Source: Chara braunii | Lineage: Eukaryota > Streptophyta > Charophyceae > Charales > Characeae | Assembly: GCA_003427395.1 (NCBI GenBank) | Contig: BFEA01000236.1 | Location: 1,187,506-1,208,071 of the forward strand | DNA length: 20,566 bases | Direction of reading: 5' to 3' | Shown: positions 1 through 7,915 of the stretch, piece by piece | How the letters are laid out: the number at the start of each line of letters is the position of its first letter | Position numbering within the stretch: position 1 is the first letter of the stretch | Notes under the pieces: model-generated | Seen by the model: only the letters and a program-made list of their open reading frames with translations | Databases searched by the model: none | What the model was told of the DNA's origin: nothing | Program-made: the position numbers and the translations under genes

Positions 1-79
<79 letters not shown>
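1..79. repeat. (AG)n microsatellite
   Basis: An almost pure AG dinucleotide tract runs from the first base to the start codon at 80, with a GGG and an AAA interruption. It is the counterpart of the CT tract at 1174-1241, in inverted orientation, and so belongs to the large inverted repeat. The contig probably ends here because of it. Confidence 0.95.
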
Positions 80-324
80 ATGTCGGACGTTGTTCCGATG
101 GTTCGTGAATGGGTGGGCGGCAAGGAGGTCGTCGTCCAGGAGACGAGGCACGAGAGGGGCAAGGAGCTTCATGGAGATATGGAGTGGGGCCCCAACGTGG
201 AACTGCGGGAGAGTCGTACTTACTACGCACTTGTGGATGGTCTCATCGCCATGCAGATCGTAGGAGGGCTGGGGTATGATGGCGAGAATAACCTCATCGA
301 GGTTGTCCTGTTCGTTCGGAAGTT
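80..324 (+). repeat. Left arm of large inverted repeat
   Basis: These 245 bases match the reverse complement of 929-1173 with about 13 substitutions by eye (about 95 percent identity) and no indels. Counting the flanking AG and CT tracts, each arm exceeds 300 bases. The spacer is about 600 bases. Confidence 0.95.
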
Positions 325-445
325 GACCCCAGGGCGAAAACGAAATCCAGCGACCAACAATTCGCCATGTCAACAATTCCACCTAAACCGGCACAAGGAT
401 TCAGATGGCTTCCCCAACATGTATCCATGGGACAGAGCCAATTGA
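80..445 (+). pseudogene. Left-arm copy of a small ORF of unknown function (truncated duplicate)
   Basis: This is an open frame of 121 codons whose first 82 residues match the minus-strand ORF ending at 1173, with seven amino-acid differences. Shared landmarks are MSDVV at the start, REWVGGKEVVV, RESRTYY and GLGYDGENN, ending at VRKL. After VRKL (base 324) the two copies diverge completely, and the remaining 39 residues here have no counterpart. The tail is therefore probably read-through into unrelated DNA, or an intron boundary lies there. I do not recognise the family: there is no signal peptide, membrane segment or known motif. It is soluble and acidic. The ATG follows directly after the GA microsatellite, as in the other copy, so the true gene may start upstream with this as an internal exon. 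Calling this arm the degenerate copy is inference from its shorter shared reading frame. Confidence 0.4.
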
Positions 446-699
446 CATGCGCTTAACGGATGCCATGTCACCTTCTCCCCCCGCCCACTGCCTCCGTCCG
501 AAAAAGAACACTCTCCTCGCATTGCAGCGGCCGTCAACCATGCAACCCCGCCAGAACTGCCTAGTTATGGCACTTGAAGAAAATACATTCATTAATGCCA
601 GCGGAGAACATGAATTGTTTCCCTTCTTTACATCACATTTATGGTTGCATGCGTTCCTTCCACTGCTCTGCTCATGCTCATACGTTGCCACGCTCCTCT
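326..699. other. Inverted-repeat spacer, no feature recognised
   Basis: Mixed-composition sequence lies between the left arm and the end of the minus-strand ORF. Short open frames exist on both strands, but none shows a recognisable motif or conserved counterpart elsewhere in the window. I see no RNA gene or repeat here. Confidence 0.5.
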
Positions 700-1170
700 C
701 TACCACCTCCTCGTCACAGCCCGTATGTCGTCCTCCGGGGACCAAGTTCGGACCGCCCCGTGCAGGTAACCTCTCTCGCGCAGGGGGGGCTCCATATGCG
801 CCATGTACGACGCATTCCCGTGCATCGCACCCATGTGCTCTTCGGCCAGGGCAGATACCAGGAACCTCACGACATCGCCAACGACATCACGTGCCGGCAT
901 CTGCCACGTGTCAGGGACGATGGCAGATAACTTCCGGACGAACAGGACGACCTTGATGAGGTTGTTCTCGCCATCATACCCCAGCCCTCCTACGATCTGC
1001 ATGGCGATGAGACCATCCACAAGCGAGTAGTAAGTACGACTCTCCCGCAGTTCCACGTTGGGGCCCCACTCCATATCTCGATGAAGCTCCTTGCCCTTCT
1101 CGTGCCTCGTCTCCTTGACGACGACCTCCTTGCCGCCCACCCATTCACGGACCACCAGCACAACGTCCGA

Positions 1171-1173
<3 letters not shown>
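700..1173 (-). CDS. Hypothetical protein, MSDVV family, right-arm copy
   Basis: This is a 157-codon frame read from the ATG at 1173 to the stop at 700. Residues 1-82 are shared with the left-arm copy at 80-324. The rest is specific to this copy and reads as plausible protein, with an amphipathic stretch DVVGDVVRFLVSALAEEH around residues 95-115 followed by a Met/His-rich segment. The frame stays open upstream through the GA microsatellite as an Arg-Glu run. I reject that extension and use the ATG abutting the microsatellite, which is conserved in both copies. An AG immediately precedes the ATG in each copy, so an acceptor splice site and a missing first exon are also possible. No domain is recognised and no function is assigned. 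It lies on the same strand as the trihelix gene, but the ribozyme-bearing repeat separates them, so co-transcription is not implied. Confidence 0.45.
929..1173 (-). repeat. Right arm of large inverted repeat
   Basis: Reverse-complement partner of 80-324. The roughly 13 substitutions include both silent and replacement changes, so this is not simply the same read assembled twice. Confidence 0.95.
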
Positions 1174-1243
<70 letters not shown>

Positions 1244-1275
1244 CCTCTGTGTATGTGTGTGTGTGTGTATGTGCG
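1174..1275. repeat. (CT)n followed by (GT)n microsatellites
   Basis: A CT tract of about 68 bases runs to 1241, then a C5 interruption, then TGTG alternation to about 1275. On the minus strand the GA tract lies directly upstream of the ATG at 1173. Confidence 0.95.
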
Positions 1276-1467
1276 CGCCACACCAATGCCCACATAAGCA
1301 AAAACACAAAGTCCCACAATCAACGGATTCCGCGCAGGAACAGTGCCCTCCGACACGACACGGTTTGCTCCTCATACAGAGCAGTCCCTGCCTGAGCTTA
1401 TGTAGGCATCGGGCCATAGTAGTTCCCCGGTGCTGCGCTCTGTTCGATGCTTTCCCGTGATCTTCCG

Positions 1468-1550
1468 GATATAAAAATATATATATACATATATATATAT
1501 ATAAATGTATATATATATACGAATATGTATATATATAAATATATATCATC
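1468..1550. repeat. AT-rich degenerate (TA)n tract
   Basis: Alternating TA with scattered A-rich interruptions. It lies at the 3' side (in minus-strand sense) of the ribozyme-bearing direct repeat. Confidence 0.85.
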
Positions 1551-1606
1551 ACAAACAGAACTGCCCGGTAAACCGTAGGCAGAGAGAGAGAAGAGGACAA
1601 CAAACG
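1544..1606 (-). repeat. Direct repeat copy 1 flanking the hammerhead core
   Basis: About 63 bases, nearly identical to 1673-1735 at an offset of 129 bases. The minus-strand text contains a hairpin (CUGCC...GGCAG with inner CGG/CCG pairing), then CUGUUUGUGAUGA. Together with the copy at 1673 this gives a head-to-tail repeat with the ribozyme core between them. Confidence 0.9.
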
Positions 1607-1621
1607 AGGGGCTGTGGCAAA

Positions 1622-1656
1622 CTGTTTCGTCGGAGTTTCACCGACTCATCAGGAGG
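1622..1656 (-). ncRNA. Hammerhead ribozyme core (retrozyme or Penelope-like element)
   Basis: Read on the minus strand, CUGAUGA occupies 1652-1646. A stem II hairpin follows: GUCGG 1645-1641, loop UGAAACU 1640-1634, CCGAC 1633-1629, five Watson-Crick pairs. Then comes GAAA at 1628-1625 and CAG. This is the invariant catalytic core of a hammerhead self-cleaving RNA, in correct order and spacing. ACAG after the core can pair with CUGU in the downstream repeat copy, or with UUGU (one G-U wobble) in the upstream copy, giving a candidate stem III. Either choice would put U, the weaker allowed base, at the cleavage site. Stem I is not convincingly resolved, because the CUC before the core has no clear partner, so activity is uncertain. 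Known genomic hammerheads of this kind sit in retrozymes and in the tandem terminal repeats of Penelope-like elements, which fits the flanking repeats here. Confidence 0.72.
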
Positions 1657-1672
1657 TGTATATATGTATATA

Positions 1673-1735
1673 TATCGTCACAAACAACACTGCCCGGTAA
1701 ACCGTAGGCAGAGAGAGAGAAGAGGACAACAAACT
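1673..1735 (-). repeat. Direct repeat copy 2 flanking the hammerhead core
   Basis: Partner of 1544-1606, differing at only a few bases. In minus-strand sense it lies upstream of the ribozyme core and is preceded by the TA tract at 1740-1775, where the element appears truncated. Confidence 0.9.
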
Positions 1736-1737
1736 AG

Positions 1738-1739
<2 letters not shown>

Positions 1740-1775
<36 letters not shown>
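1740..1775. repeat. (TA)n microsatellite
   Basis: Pure TA alternation that ends directly at the stop codon region of the trihelix gene. Confidence 0.95.
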
Positions 1776-1776
<1 letters not shown>

Positions 1777-1779
<3 letters not shown>

Positions 1780-2736
1780 ACGCGAGGACGGGTCTGCATT
1801 CCTCCCCTCGTCAGCACCGTACCTTCCCCCACCCCCCCGTCTGGCGAGAACCCCGACAAGCATCTCAAGCACAGTGTTCCCCCCCCTCATGGCGTCTGCG
1901 ACGTCACCTATTTTCCTTGTGATCGTTGTGCCGACTTCCGATGTCGCCTTCGCGAGAGTGGAGGCGACCTTGTCAAGACCGTCGCGATACGCCCTTGTAG
2001 AATCCTCCATCACCCTCCCCAACGACGACCCCCCGCAACTCGTGTCCTCCACTCTTGCCTTTCCGCTGTTGGATCTTTGTCTCTTCGATGGACCGTCGGA
2101 ATCGTCCGTCGTTCTACCGTCCGAACCACTTCTCCCCGAACCACGATTCCAGGGACCGTCATTTTGAGCTGTCTCCCCACCTCCGTCGGTCAGATCCTCG
2201 GACACCAATGTCTTGTCACAGGAAATGGACGGTCTATTCAACTTCCATTGCATCGCCTCCCAAAGCGGTCTCTCAAAGGCTAGAGGCACCTCCAACTCCT
2301 TCCGCTTCTCCACGGGCAAGTCGAAGTACGAAGGCATGCCAGTTACATTCTCCCACCTGTCCAGGATTAGCTTCACCTTGCTCAGCATGTTCGTCCATTT
2401 CTTCCGACAATCTTCCGCTGTCCTGTGCCGGAATCCGTTGTCTTTCATTCGGTCGTGCACCCAGGCGTACCGCTCCTTCATCTTCATGAACTGATGTTGA
2501 CCCTCCGCGTCAGCCATGACGGCGTCGCCCTCCTCCATCAACTTCGCCAGGGTGGTCCTCTCCTCCAACGTCCAAGGGACGTTTTGTTTTTTGTTTGTCG
2601 CAGCATTGTCTTTGCCCTTGCGCTTGTCATGAGGACGACCACCCTCCCGTCCGACCAAGGTCTGCCCTTGGTTGGAATATTGTGTGCTGTCTACGTCTCC
2701 ACGAGCATTGTCTATAGTCTGCACAGCAATGTTCAC
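1777..2736 (-). CDS. Trihelix (Myb/SANT-like) DNA-binding protein, main coding block
   Basis: The 319-codon frame ends at the stop at 1777. Counting from the GTG at 2736, residues 55-165 form a trihelix domain. It has W55 in PWTLEER, W92 in YAWVHDRM, RTAEDCRKKW with W114, and a fourth helix ending in FERPLWEAMQWK. The Trp spacing and the CRKKW motif are typical of Myb/SANT-like domains in plant GT factors and in PIF/Harbinger-associated proteins. A Ser/Gly/Asp linker with a basic PSKRQR patch (likely nuclear signal) follows, then an amphipathic C-terminal helix (about 245-300) that could mediate dimerisation. It is probably nuclear and DNA-binding; the target is unknown. The GTG is not credible as a start. 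The frame stays open upstream through an acidic Gly/Asp run to a TGA near 2790, where the other frame (2784-3410) carries matching acidic sequence, so the gene very likely continues there. Confidence 0.8.
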
Positions 2737-2783
2737 TCCATCTCCCTCATCATCACCATCGTCATCACCTTCGCACGCTTCAC

Positions 2784-3410
2784 CTAATCCGCATCATCAT
2801 CAAAATCTGATGTCCCTGATGAACGGTTTCCTGCAAGCCATCCCTGGTTGGTCTCTAGGCAATGCGCATCGCGCATGGAAGTCGACTGATGACAAGGCAT
2901 GCGTCTGGCCGATGGTCGACTCGGGCTGCCCATTGTACCGTTCATTTGTTGCGACGTCTGCCTGCACTGCGGGGACCACGATCGATCACTCCTCATCACG
3001 CTGCCCCTGTCAACATTGTGCTGGGACGACAGGTCCTGTGTCGGAATGCCGAATCCACAGCCGGCCTCAAAGGAATGTGGGGCAGGTGTGCCGTATCCGG
3101 CACCAATCGGACCCGGGAGGGGACCATGGCCCATGTACATGGCTCCTGCAGGCATACTTTGCATAGACGGCCATCCCGGGAACCATCCACGTGTCCCTGC
3201 CACATGCTGATGTGCGGAAGTAGGGACAGGGGCCCGTGGTATATGGATCGGCAAGCCTCGACCCCCATCAAACAACTGGCCGGTGAAGGATTGAACCACC
3301 GACGTACATGGCGAAGAGCACGACACAGATCCGTGCACGGGAACGTCTTGCGTTTGGAATCCCCCATCGTTGCCCGTCGGGAGATCTGTCCGCCATCGAC
3401 TGGAATCCAT
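2784..3410 (-). CDS. Probable N-terminal part of the trihelix protein (other frame)
   Basis: This open frame runs from the ATG at 3410 (MDSSRWRTDL) to a stop at 2784, just after SDFDDDAD. The main trihelix block resumes in another frame with GEACEGDDDGDDEGDG, so the acidic stretch is continuous across a frame change. This suggests a small indel, a sequencing error or a short intron near 2784. The product is Pro/Gly/Met-rich and low-complexity (GPLPGPIGAGYG, PAGAMYMGHG), as is common in transcription factor N-termini. Upstream of the ATG the minus strand reads a T-run followed by TGCAG, a plausible 3' splice acceptor, then the GA tract. An earlier exon therefore cannot be excluded. No enzyme motif is present. 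Confidence 0.5.
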   Translation of the reverse strand: MDSSRWRTDLPTGNDGGFQTQDVPVHGSVSCSSPCTSVVQSFTGQLFDGGRGLPIHIPRAPVPTSAHQHVAGTRGWFPGWPSMQSMPAGAMYMGHGPLPGPIGAGYGTPAPHSFEAGCGFGIPTQDLSSQHNVDRGSVMRSDRSWSPQCRQTSQQMNGTMGSPSRPSARRMPCHQSTSMRDAHCLETNQGWLAGNRSSGTSDFDDDAD

Positions 3411-3430
3411 CCTTCTGCACGTACCAATAA

Positions 3431-3436
<6 letters not shown>

Positions 3437-3513
<77 letters not shown>

Positions 3514-3524
3514 CGCGCGCGCGC
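3437..3524. repeat. (CT)n followed by (GC)n
   Basis: About 31 CT units run straight into about 13 GC units. The alternating GC part can adopt Z-DNA, and the CT/GA part can form a triplex. The tract lies between the trihelix N-terminal exon and the next upstream ORF. Confidence 0.95.
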
Positions 3525-3541
3525 ACCCTCCCCCTTCGGAA

Positions 3542-4264
3542 CTACCTCCACCGACACCAACAAAAAAGGACAGCCACACACCCTAAAATCAAGAAGAGTA
3601 GCACCACGGCACCCACGAGGAGAAGAACCGCAATGATGCCTGCGAGGACAACACAAGCCGGGATTTTGTGACGGCTACCACAGCAGCAGCGGTTGTCGAT
3701 GACGGCATGCATGGACAAACGCTGACGGTGGTCCTCACACGTCGACGCCTGCCAAGGAGGAAGAGGACCCAGTACGTGGCGAGGAAGGGGTTGTGGAGTG
3801 GCATGCACGTTCACACATGCCCCCCAACCCACCTCCCGTCTGCCGATGTCTGTGTCTGCCGACGACACACGCACACCTTGCCTGGAGAGCCGGATGACGG
3901 GAGATGGCAAAGAACAGAACCTTGGAACGATGGCCCGTCACTTGCACCATCGACGACGACAAGCTCGCAGGCTGTAGATTCGCAACACGACACGACACAG
4001 GATGCACGCATTGCACGGGTTGTCTTCCACGCTGTCGTCCACACAAAACGGTCCGCACACCTCCGACAGCACTGGAATGCACCTCACGGACTGTGTCAAA
4101 ACGACACCATGACCGACAACCCCGCACACACACCTCACGGCCTGCACGTGCCAACGACACCAGCAGCGGCATGGCAGTGCGCACGTCACCACAAATGCGG
4201 AGGGAGAAGGTGAGGACGCCGGTGTATTCGAAGCATCGATGCAATATGCGACATGCACACGCAC
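3542..4264 (-). pseudogene. Candidate Cys-rich single-pass membrane protein, one in-frame stop
   Basis: One minus-strand frame is open from about 4273 to the stop at 3542, except for a single TGA at 3938-3940. The part before the stop is Cys-rich (CRCWCRW, VCGPFCVDD, NPCNACILC). The part after it ends in a strongly hydrophobic run of about 30 residues, starting IPACVVLAGIIAVLLL and followed by a short basic CWCRWR tail. That looks like a transmembrane helix with a tiny cytosolic tail. I do not recognise the family. No ATG is obvious at the 5' end, and competing frames are also open in this GC-rich region, so it may not be a gene at all. If real, the TGA is a disabling mutation, an assembly error or lies in an intron. 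Confidence 0.28.
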
Positions 4265-4273
4265 GGACGTACG

Positions 4274-4600
4274 TCACTGCTGCATGGCTGGCCGTCGTCC
4301 TCTGCCCGTGAAAAAAATTGAATTTGAAATTCTGTGCACCGCTGCTGGGCCGTTTCAAAAATCTGGGGACGCGGAACCCGCCTGTGCCCAGAGGCCCATG
4401 TGCGAACCGTGCGACAACGCAGGTCCAAAAAATGGTGCCCTCCACCGCCGCGTGGACCATGCCGTCCGGCCCTCCGATGCCATCGGAGAGCATGTACCCC
4501 CCCCCTACTCTGCTGGGGGCCATGTTTGGAAAAGGAATACTGCGATCGGGCAGCTATTTTCCAGACCGCCGACCATGTAGAAACGCCCCGTCAGCATTTC
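4274..4600. other. No supported gene
   Basis: GC-rich DNA with overlapping open frames on both strands, none with a recognisable motif. I see no RNA gene or repeat. Confidence 0.4.
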
Positions 4601-4605
4601 GGCAA

Positions 4606-4690
4606 CCACTTTCCATCACCGGTTGGGTCTCGAAAACCTTTCCAAAGAGGCTTTCCACACCTCTTTCCATCACCGGTGGGGTCTCCCAAA
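4606..4690. repeat. Short direct repeat, two copies
   Basis: The motif TTTCCATCACCGGT followed by GGGTCTC occurs twice, about 55 bases apart (near 4610 and 4664). Confidence 0.75.
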
Positions 4691-4808
4691 CGATCAGGCA
4701 CTTTTTTTTTCCCAAGCCGCCGTCCGGTGGGGTCCACCTCTCAGCATTGGCATCGCCAATTTCCCCCATCGGTCATCGTGATGAGGGGCTGATGCCAACC
4801 CCAACTTC

Positions 4809-4916
4809 TTTTTTTTTTTTTTTTTTTTTTTTTTAACACACAGAGGTAAGACTTTTTTTTTTTTTTTTTCCCCTTTCTTTGTTGTCTTATTTTTTTTTTT
4901 TTTTTTTTTTTTTTCT
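4809..4916. repeat. Three long T homopolymer runs
   Basis: T-runs of about 25, 19 and 24 bases are separated by short spacers. Lysine-rich open frames on the minus strand here are translation artefacts. Confidence 0.95.
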
Positions 4917-4929
4917 TTAGAAAACGGGG

Positions 4930-5830
4930 ATGAAACCCCAACATGCCCCTTCACAACCCCCCACGACCTTCCCAGCAGGTCTGGTGGTGCAGTGGAACGG
5001 TTGCAGGCTGGCAAGATATGTACCTCTGGGCCCACAGGGCCCAGTTCCAACTGGGGTCGGTCCCCACAAATGTACCCCACTTACAGATGGGAATACCTGC
5101 TGTACCCAGTCGCAGCGCCCAACTTGCATCTATACCCGGACCCCGGTCTACTTTGCACAGTACCCAACTTTTCCACTGTGCGAAAATTGCAGGCATACCC
5201 AGTCCCCATAGGCCCTTGATTGCGGACGGTCACCGTGAAATTACGTTCATGCCCAGGAACGAGCTGGCAAAATTGTGGTTGTACCCACAGGTCCCCAGGT
5301 CCCACACCCACCTGGAGGGCCTAGGATGATGAGGAACCACAAACTTGTGCTCATGCCCCCGCCACCCTGACCGTTTTGGCCCATTGGGCCATTGGCTGAT
5401 GGGTACGACTCCGTACGGCCATAATTTCAGCCATCCTGTAGAAGGGTATATGAATAATTTGGCCGGTGACCGTCCACCTCAGTCTCCTGTATGCCCATAG
5501 TTTTGCCTGGGTATGTCCATAAAACTTTGTACAGGCAGGTGGATATATCTGCAAATTCGCAGGACCAACCTGGGTCCACCTCCTTTTTTTTTTTTTTTTT
5601 TTCGGACAAATGCCCCAGTCTATTCGTGAACCTGGGTCCACCTCGTTCCTGGGCAAGCAAAAAATTTCCACAGACCATTTTCCGGGGTACTGGTGCAAGT
5701 TGGCACGGGGACTGGGTAAGACCGTAAAAGCAGCAGGTTTTCCCATTATTTTTTTTATTTTTTTTATTTTTTTTTTATAGGTTTTCCCATCTTTAAGTGG
5801 GGTACAGATGCAATTTTCCCAGGACAGATA
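4930..5830. repeat. Degenerate GTACCC-containing minisatellite-like region
   Basis: The core TGTACCCA or TATACCC recurs roughly every 30-40 bases between 5018 and 5290, and its reverse complement (TGGGTA, GGGTATAT) recurs after 5400. Copies are too diverged to define a unit by eye. A T-run interrupts at 5584-5602. No gene is supported. Confidence 0.4.
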
Positions 5831-5840
5831 TTATACCTCT

Positions 5841-5956
5841 GTCCTGTGGGACATCGGTTTAAAATTGGAACGATACAGAGAAGGGTAATTAGCAAATGGC
5901 CCCTGCGCAAGCAAGGATGACACGCATATATCGCAAAAAATTAATGGTCCAAAAAA
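5841..5956 (+). ncRNA. U6 snRNA-like sequence, diverged copy (probable pseudogene)
   Basis: From GTCC...GGGACATC through AAAATTGGAACGATACAGAG to CCCCTGCGCAAG and GATGACACGCATA, this follows plant U6 snRNA in order, ending in AATGGTCC. The 5' stem-loop, ACAGAGA box and AGC triad are present. Departures are a 4-nt insertion between ACAGAGAAG and ATTAGC, a duplicated CAAG after CTGCGCAAG, and extra bases before AATGGTCC. There is no T-run terminator. A-rich sequence follows instead, with a long A-run at 5996. A TATTATA lies only about 10 bases upstream, too close for a U6 TATA box, and no upstream sequence element (TCCCACATCG) was found. It is most likely a retroposed pseudogene. Confidence 0.85.
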
Positions 5957-5995
5957 CAAAAACGACAGAAACAAAAGACATACCTCGGCAATGAC

Positions 5996-6023
5996 AAAAA
6001 AAAAAAAAAAAAAAAAAAAAAAA
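5996..6023. repeat. A homopolymer
   Basis: About 28 consecutive A, roughly 40 bases downstream of the U6-like copy. It could be the tail of a retroposition event. Confidence 0.9.
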
Positions 6024-6285
6024 GGACACTCTGCCATCAGTGGTGACGTTGTCATTACTCGTTGACCAGGTACACTGCACAGTCTGAAGAGTAGACCATA
6101 TGCAGAGCAGAGCAGTGTATCTTATCCACCATCAGATGCTTGCATCGGATGAATCATCCATCCAAGCGTCGAATATTGCATTTTATTTTATTTTTTTTTA
6201 ATTTTTTTTTGCAAAAAGGGAAAACTTCAAGTTAAACACTGTCACAGCAACCTTCAGGAGCATTACATGCAGAGTCTCCAGAGTC

Positions 6286-6840
6286 GACCATATACATTGC
6301 ACTGTCTTAAGAGGTGACCACGTACACCGTACTGTCTCAGGAATTGACCATATACACTGCACTGTCTCAAGAGCTGACCACATACACTGCACTCTCTCAA
6401 TATTTGACCACATACACTTCACTGTCTCAAGATGCACAATCTCCAGAGTTGACCATATACATTGCACTGTCTCAAGAGGTGACCACATACTCCGTACTGT
6501 CTCAGGAGTTGACCATATACACTGCACCGTCTCAAGAGTTGACCACATACACTGCACTCTCTCAAGAGTTGACCATATACACTTCACTGTCTGAAGATAC
6601 ACAATCTCCAGAATTGACCATATACATTGCACTGTCTCAGGAGTTGACCACATACACTGCACTCTCTCAAGAATTAACCATATACACTTCACTGTCTCAA
6701 GATGCACAATGATCTCCAAAGTTGACCATATACATTGCACTGTCTCAGGTGCTTACCACATACACTGCACTCTCTCAAGAATTGACCACATACACTTCAC
6801 TGTCTCAAGGATTGACCACCTACAGTGCACCGTCTCTGCG
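6286..6840. repeat. 30-bp tandem repeat with 165-bp higher-order unit
   Basis: The monomer is about 30 bp (GACCATATACACTGCACTGT plus a CTCAAGAGTT-type end), present in about 17 copies. Four plain monomers plus one 45-bp variant carrying a GATGCACAATCTCCAGA insert form a higher-order unit. The units start at 6286, 6451 and 6616 (period exactly 165). A shortened unit starts at 6724 (108 later, missing two monomers). Diverged monomers also occur at 6059-6110. Because 30 and 165 are multiples of 3, both strands stay open. I do not call either as coding. Confidence 0.95.
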
Positions 6841-6892
6841 ACCACATTCCTCTCACCACAGTCCTCTGGCATCTTATTCGAGATAGATAGTC

Positions 6893-7081
6893 AGAGAATA
6901 GCCAATCAATCAACCAAAAAAAAAAAAAAAAAAAAAGAGCCAATCCTTCACCCATGTCTGTCCTTTCCACAATGCACCTCACCACAATGCCGCGCGTATT
7001 CAGCAGCGCTCAGTAATGAAGTCAGATATTCATTGAACGTAGTCGGATAACCACCTCGGACAAATAGCCAATCAATCAATC

Positions 7082-7113
<32 letters not shown>

Positions 7114-7220
7114 ATAAATCACCCATCCCTGTCCTGTCCCCCATCCACCTCACCATGATGCCCCGTATTACACCGCTCAGTCATATATTCATTGAACATA
7201 GTCTCCTAACCATCTCAGAC

Positions 7221-7221
<1 letters not shown>
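6893..7221. repeat. Two tandem copies of a ~169-bp unit with A-tracts
   Basis: The segment beginning ATAGCCAATCAATCAA followed by an A-run occurs at about 6898 and 7067. Both copies are followed by CACCCAT, CCTCACCA and ATTCATTGAAC landmarks in the same order. The second copy runs into the poly-C tract. Confidence 0.85.

Positions 7222-7252
<31 letters not shown>
7222..7252. repeat. Poly-C homopolymer (about 31)
   Basis: Unbroken C-run. Its true length is unlikely to be reliable from short reads. Confidence 0.95.
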
Positions 7253-7596
7253 ACCTCTCTGCATCATCCTCCCTTGTCGACCTGCTGGACAATTGAGTGG
7301 CCAATAGCTGTGGGTGACTGTAGAGGGGTAGGGGTGCCCCCGGGGCAAAAAGATGAAAGGAAGGGTGGGTGGGGTCTTCAGGGGGGGGTCATCTAGACAA
7401 CCAGATGGCCGATTACTGTGGGGGACTGCCATCTGTCTAGTATCCCACCACTACACCTACCTGGGCTTTACACTTTGAAAAAAAAAAAAAAAAAAAAAAA
7501 GGTAGATAAAATATTTACCAATCATGAGGTGATGATGCTATTCACTGCCACGGCCCTACTATATTCATGGAACATACGGGAGGCTGGCAAAATTGC

Positions 7597-7915
7597 AGAA
7601 CTGCCCCTCCCTCTTCCTCCCCTCCTTTCTCTCTTCTCAACGAAATTGCAGAACTGCCCCCCCATAATGAGGTGATGGTGGCATTGACTACTCCCCTAAT
7701 TACACATGCCCCTCCCTCTTCCTCCCCTCCTTTCTCTCTTCTCAACGAAATTGCAGAACTGCCCCCCCATAATGAGGTGATGGTGGCATTGCCTACTCCC
7801 CTAATTACACATGCCCCTCCCTCTTCCTCCCCTCCTTTCTCTCTCTCAACGAAATTGCAGAACTGCCCCCCAATAATGAGGTGATGGTGGCATTGACTAC
7901 TCCCCTAATTACACA
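7597..7915. repeat. ~105-bp tandem repeat, three copies
   Basis: GAAATTGCAGAACTGCCCC starts at 7642, 7747 and 7851, giving periods of 105 and 104. Each copy carries a CT/CCT-rich part and ATAATGAGGTGATGGTGGCA. A partial fourth copy precedes them at 7597. Open frames through it are a by-product of the period being a multiple of 3. Confidence 0.95.

Noticed and set aside
405-956. 183-codon plus-strand frame in the inverted-repeat spacer
   Set aside because: It is antisense to the better-supported minus-strand ORF and has no conserved part or motif.
990-1319. RERERE / SLSLSL frames across GA/CT tracts (also near 3430-3500 and 17640-17720)
   Set aside because: These are microsatellite translations with no biological signal.
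3735-4523. 262-codon minus-strand frame in the GC-rich region
   Set aside because: Composition is odd (Cys/Arg-rich) and no motif is seen. The overlapping frame with a membrane helix is the better candidate, and even that is weak.
4694-5080. Lysine-rich frame across T-runs
   Set aside because: It arises from homopolymers of uncertain length; no domain is present on either side.
6198-6740. Long open frames on both strands through the 30-bp repeat (VQCIWSTLET and LTTYTALSQE type)
   Set aside because: The monomer and higher-order unit lengths are multiples of 3, which keeps frames open by default. Both strands are equally open, and the unit varies in ways that do not favour either protein.
6286-6840. 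Possible CRISPR array because of ~30-bp repeats
   Set aside because: Monomers are directly adjacent with no unique spacers, there are no cas genes, and the context is eukaryotic.
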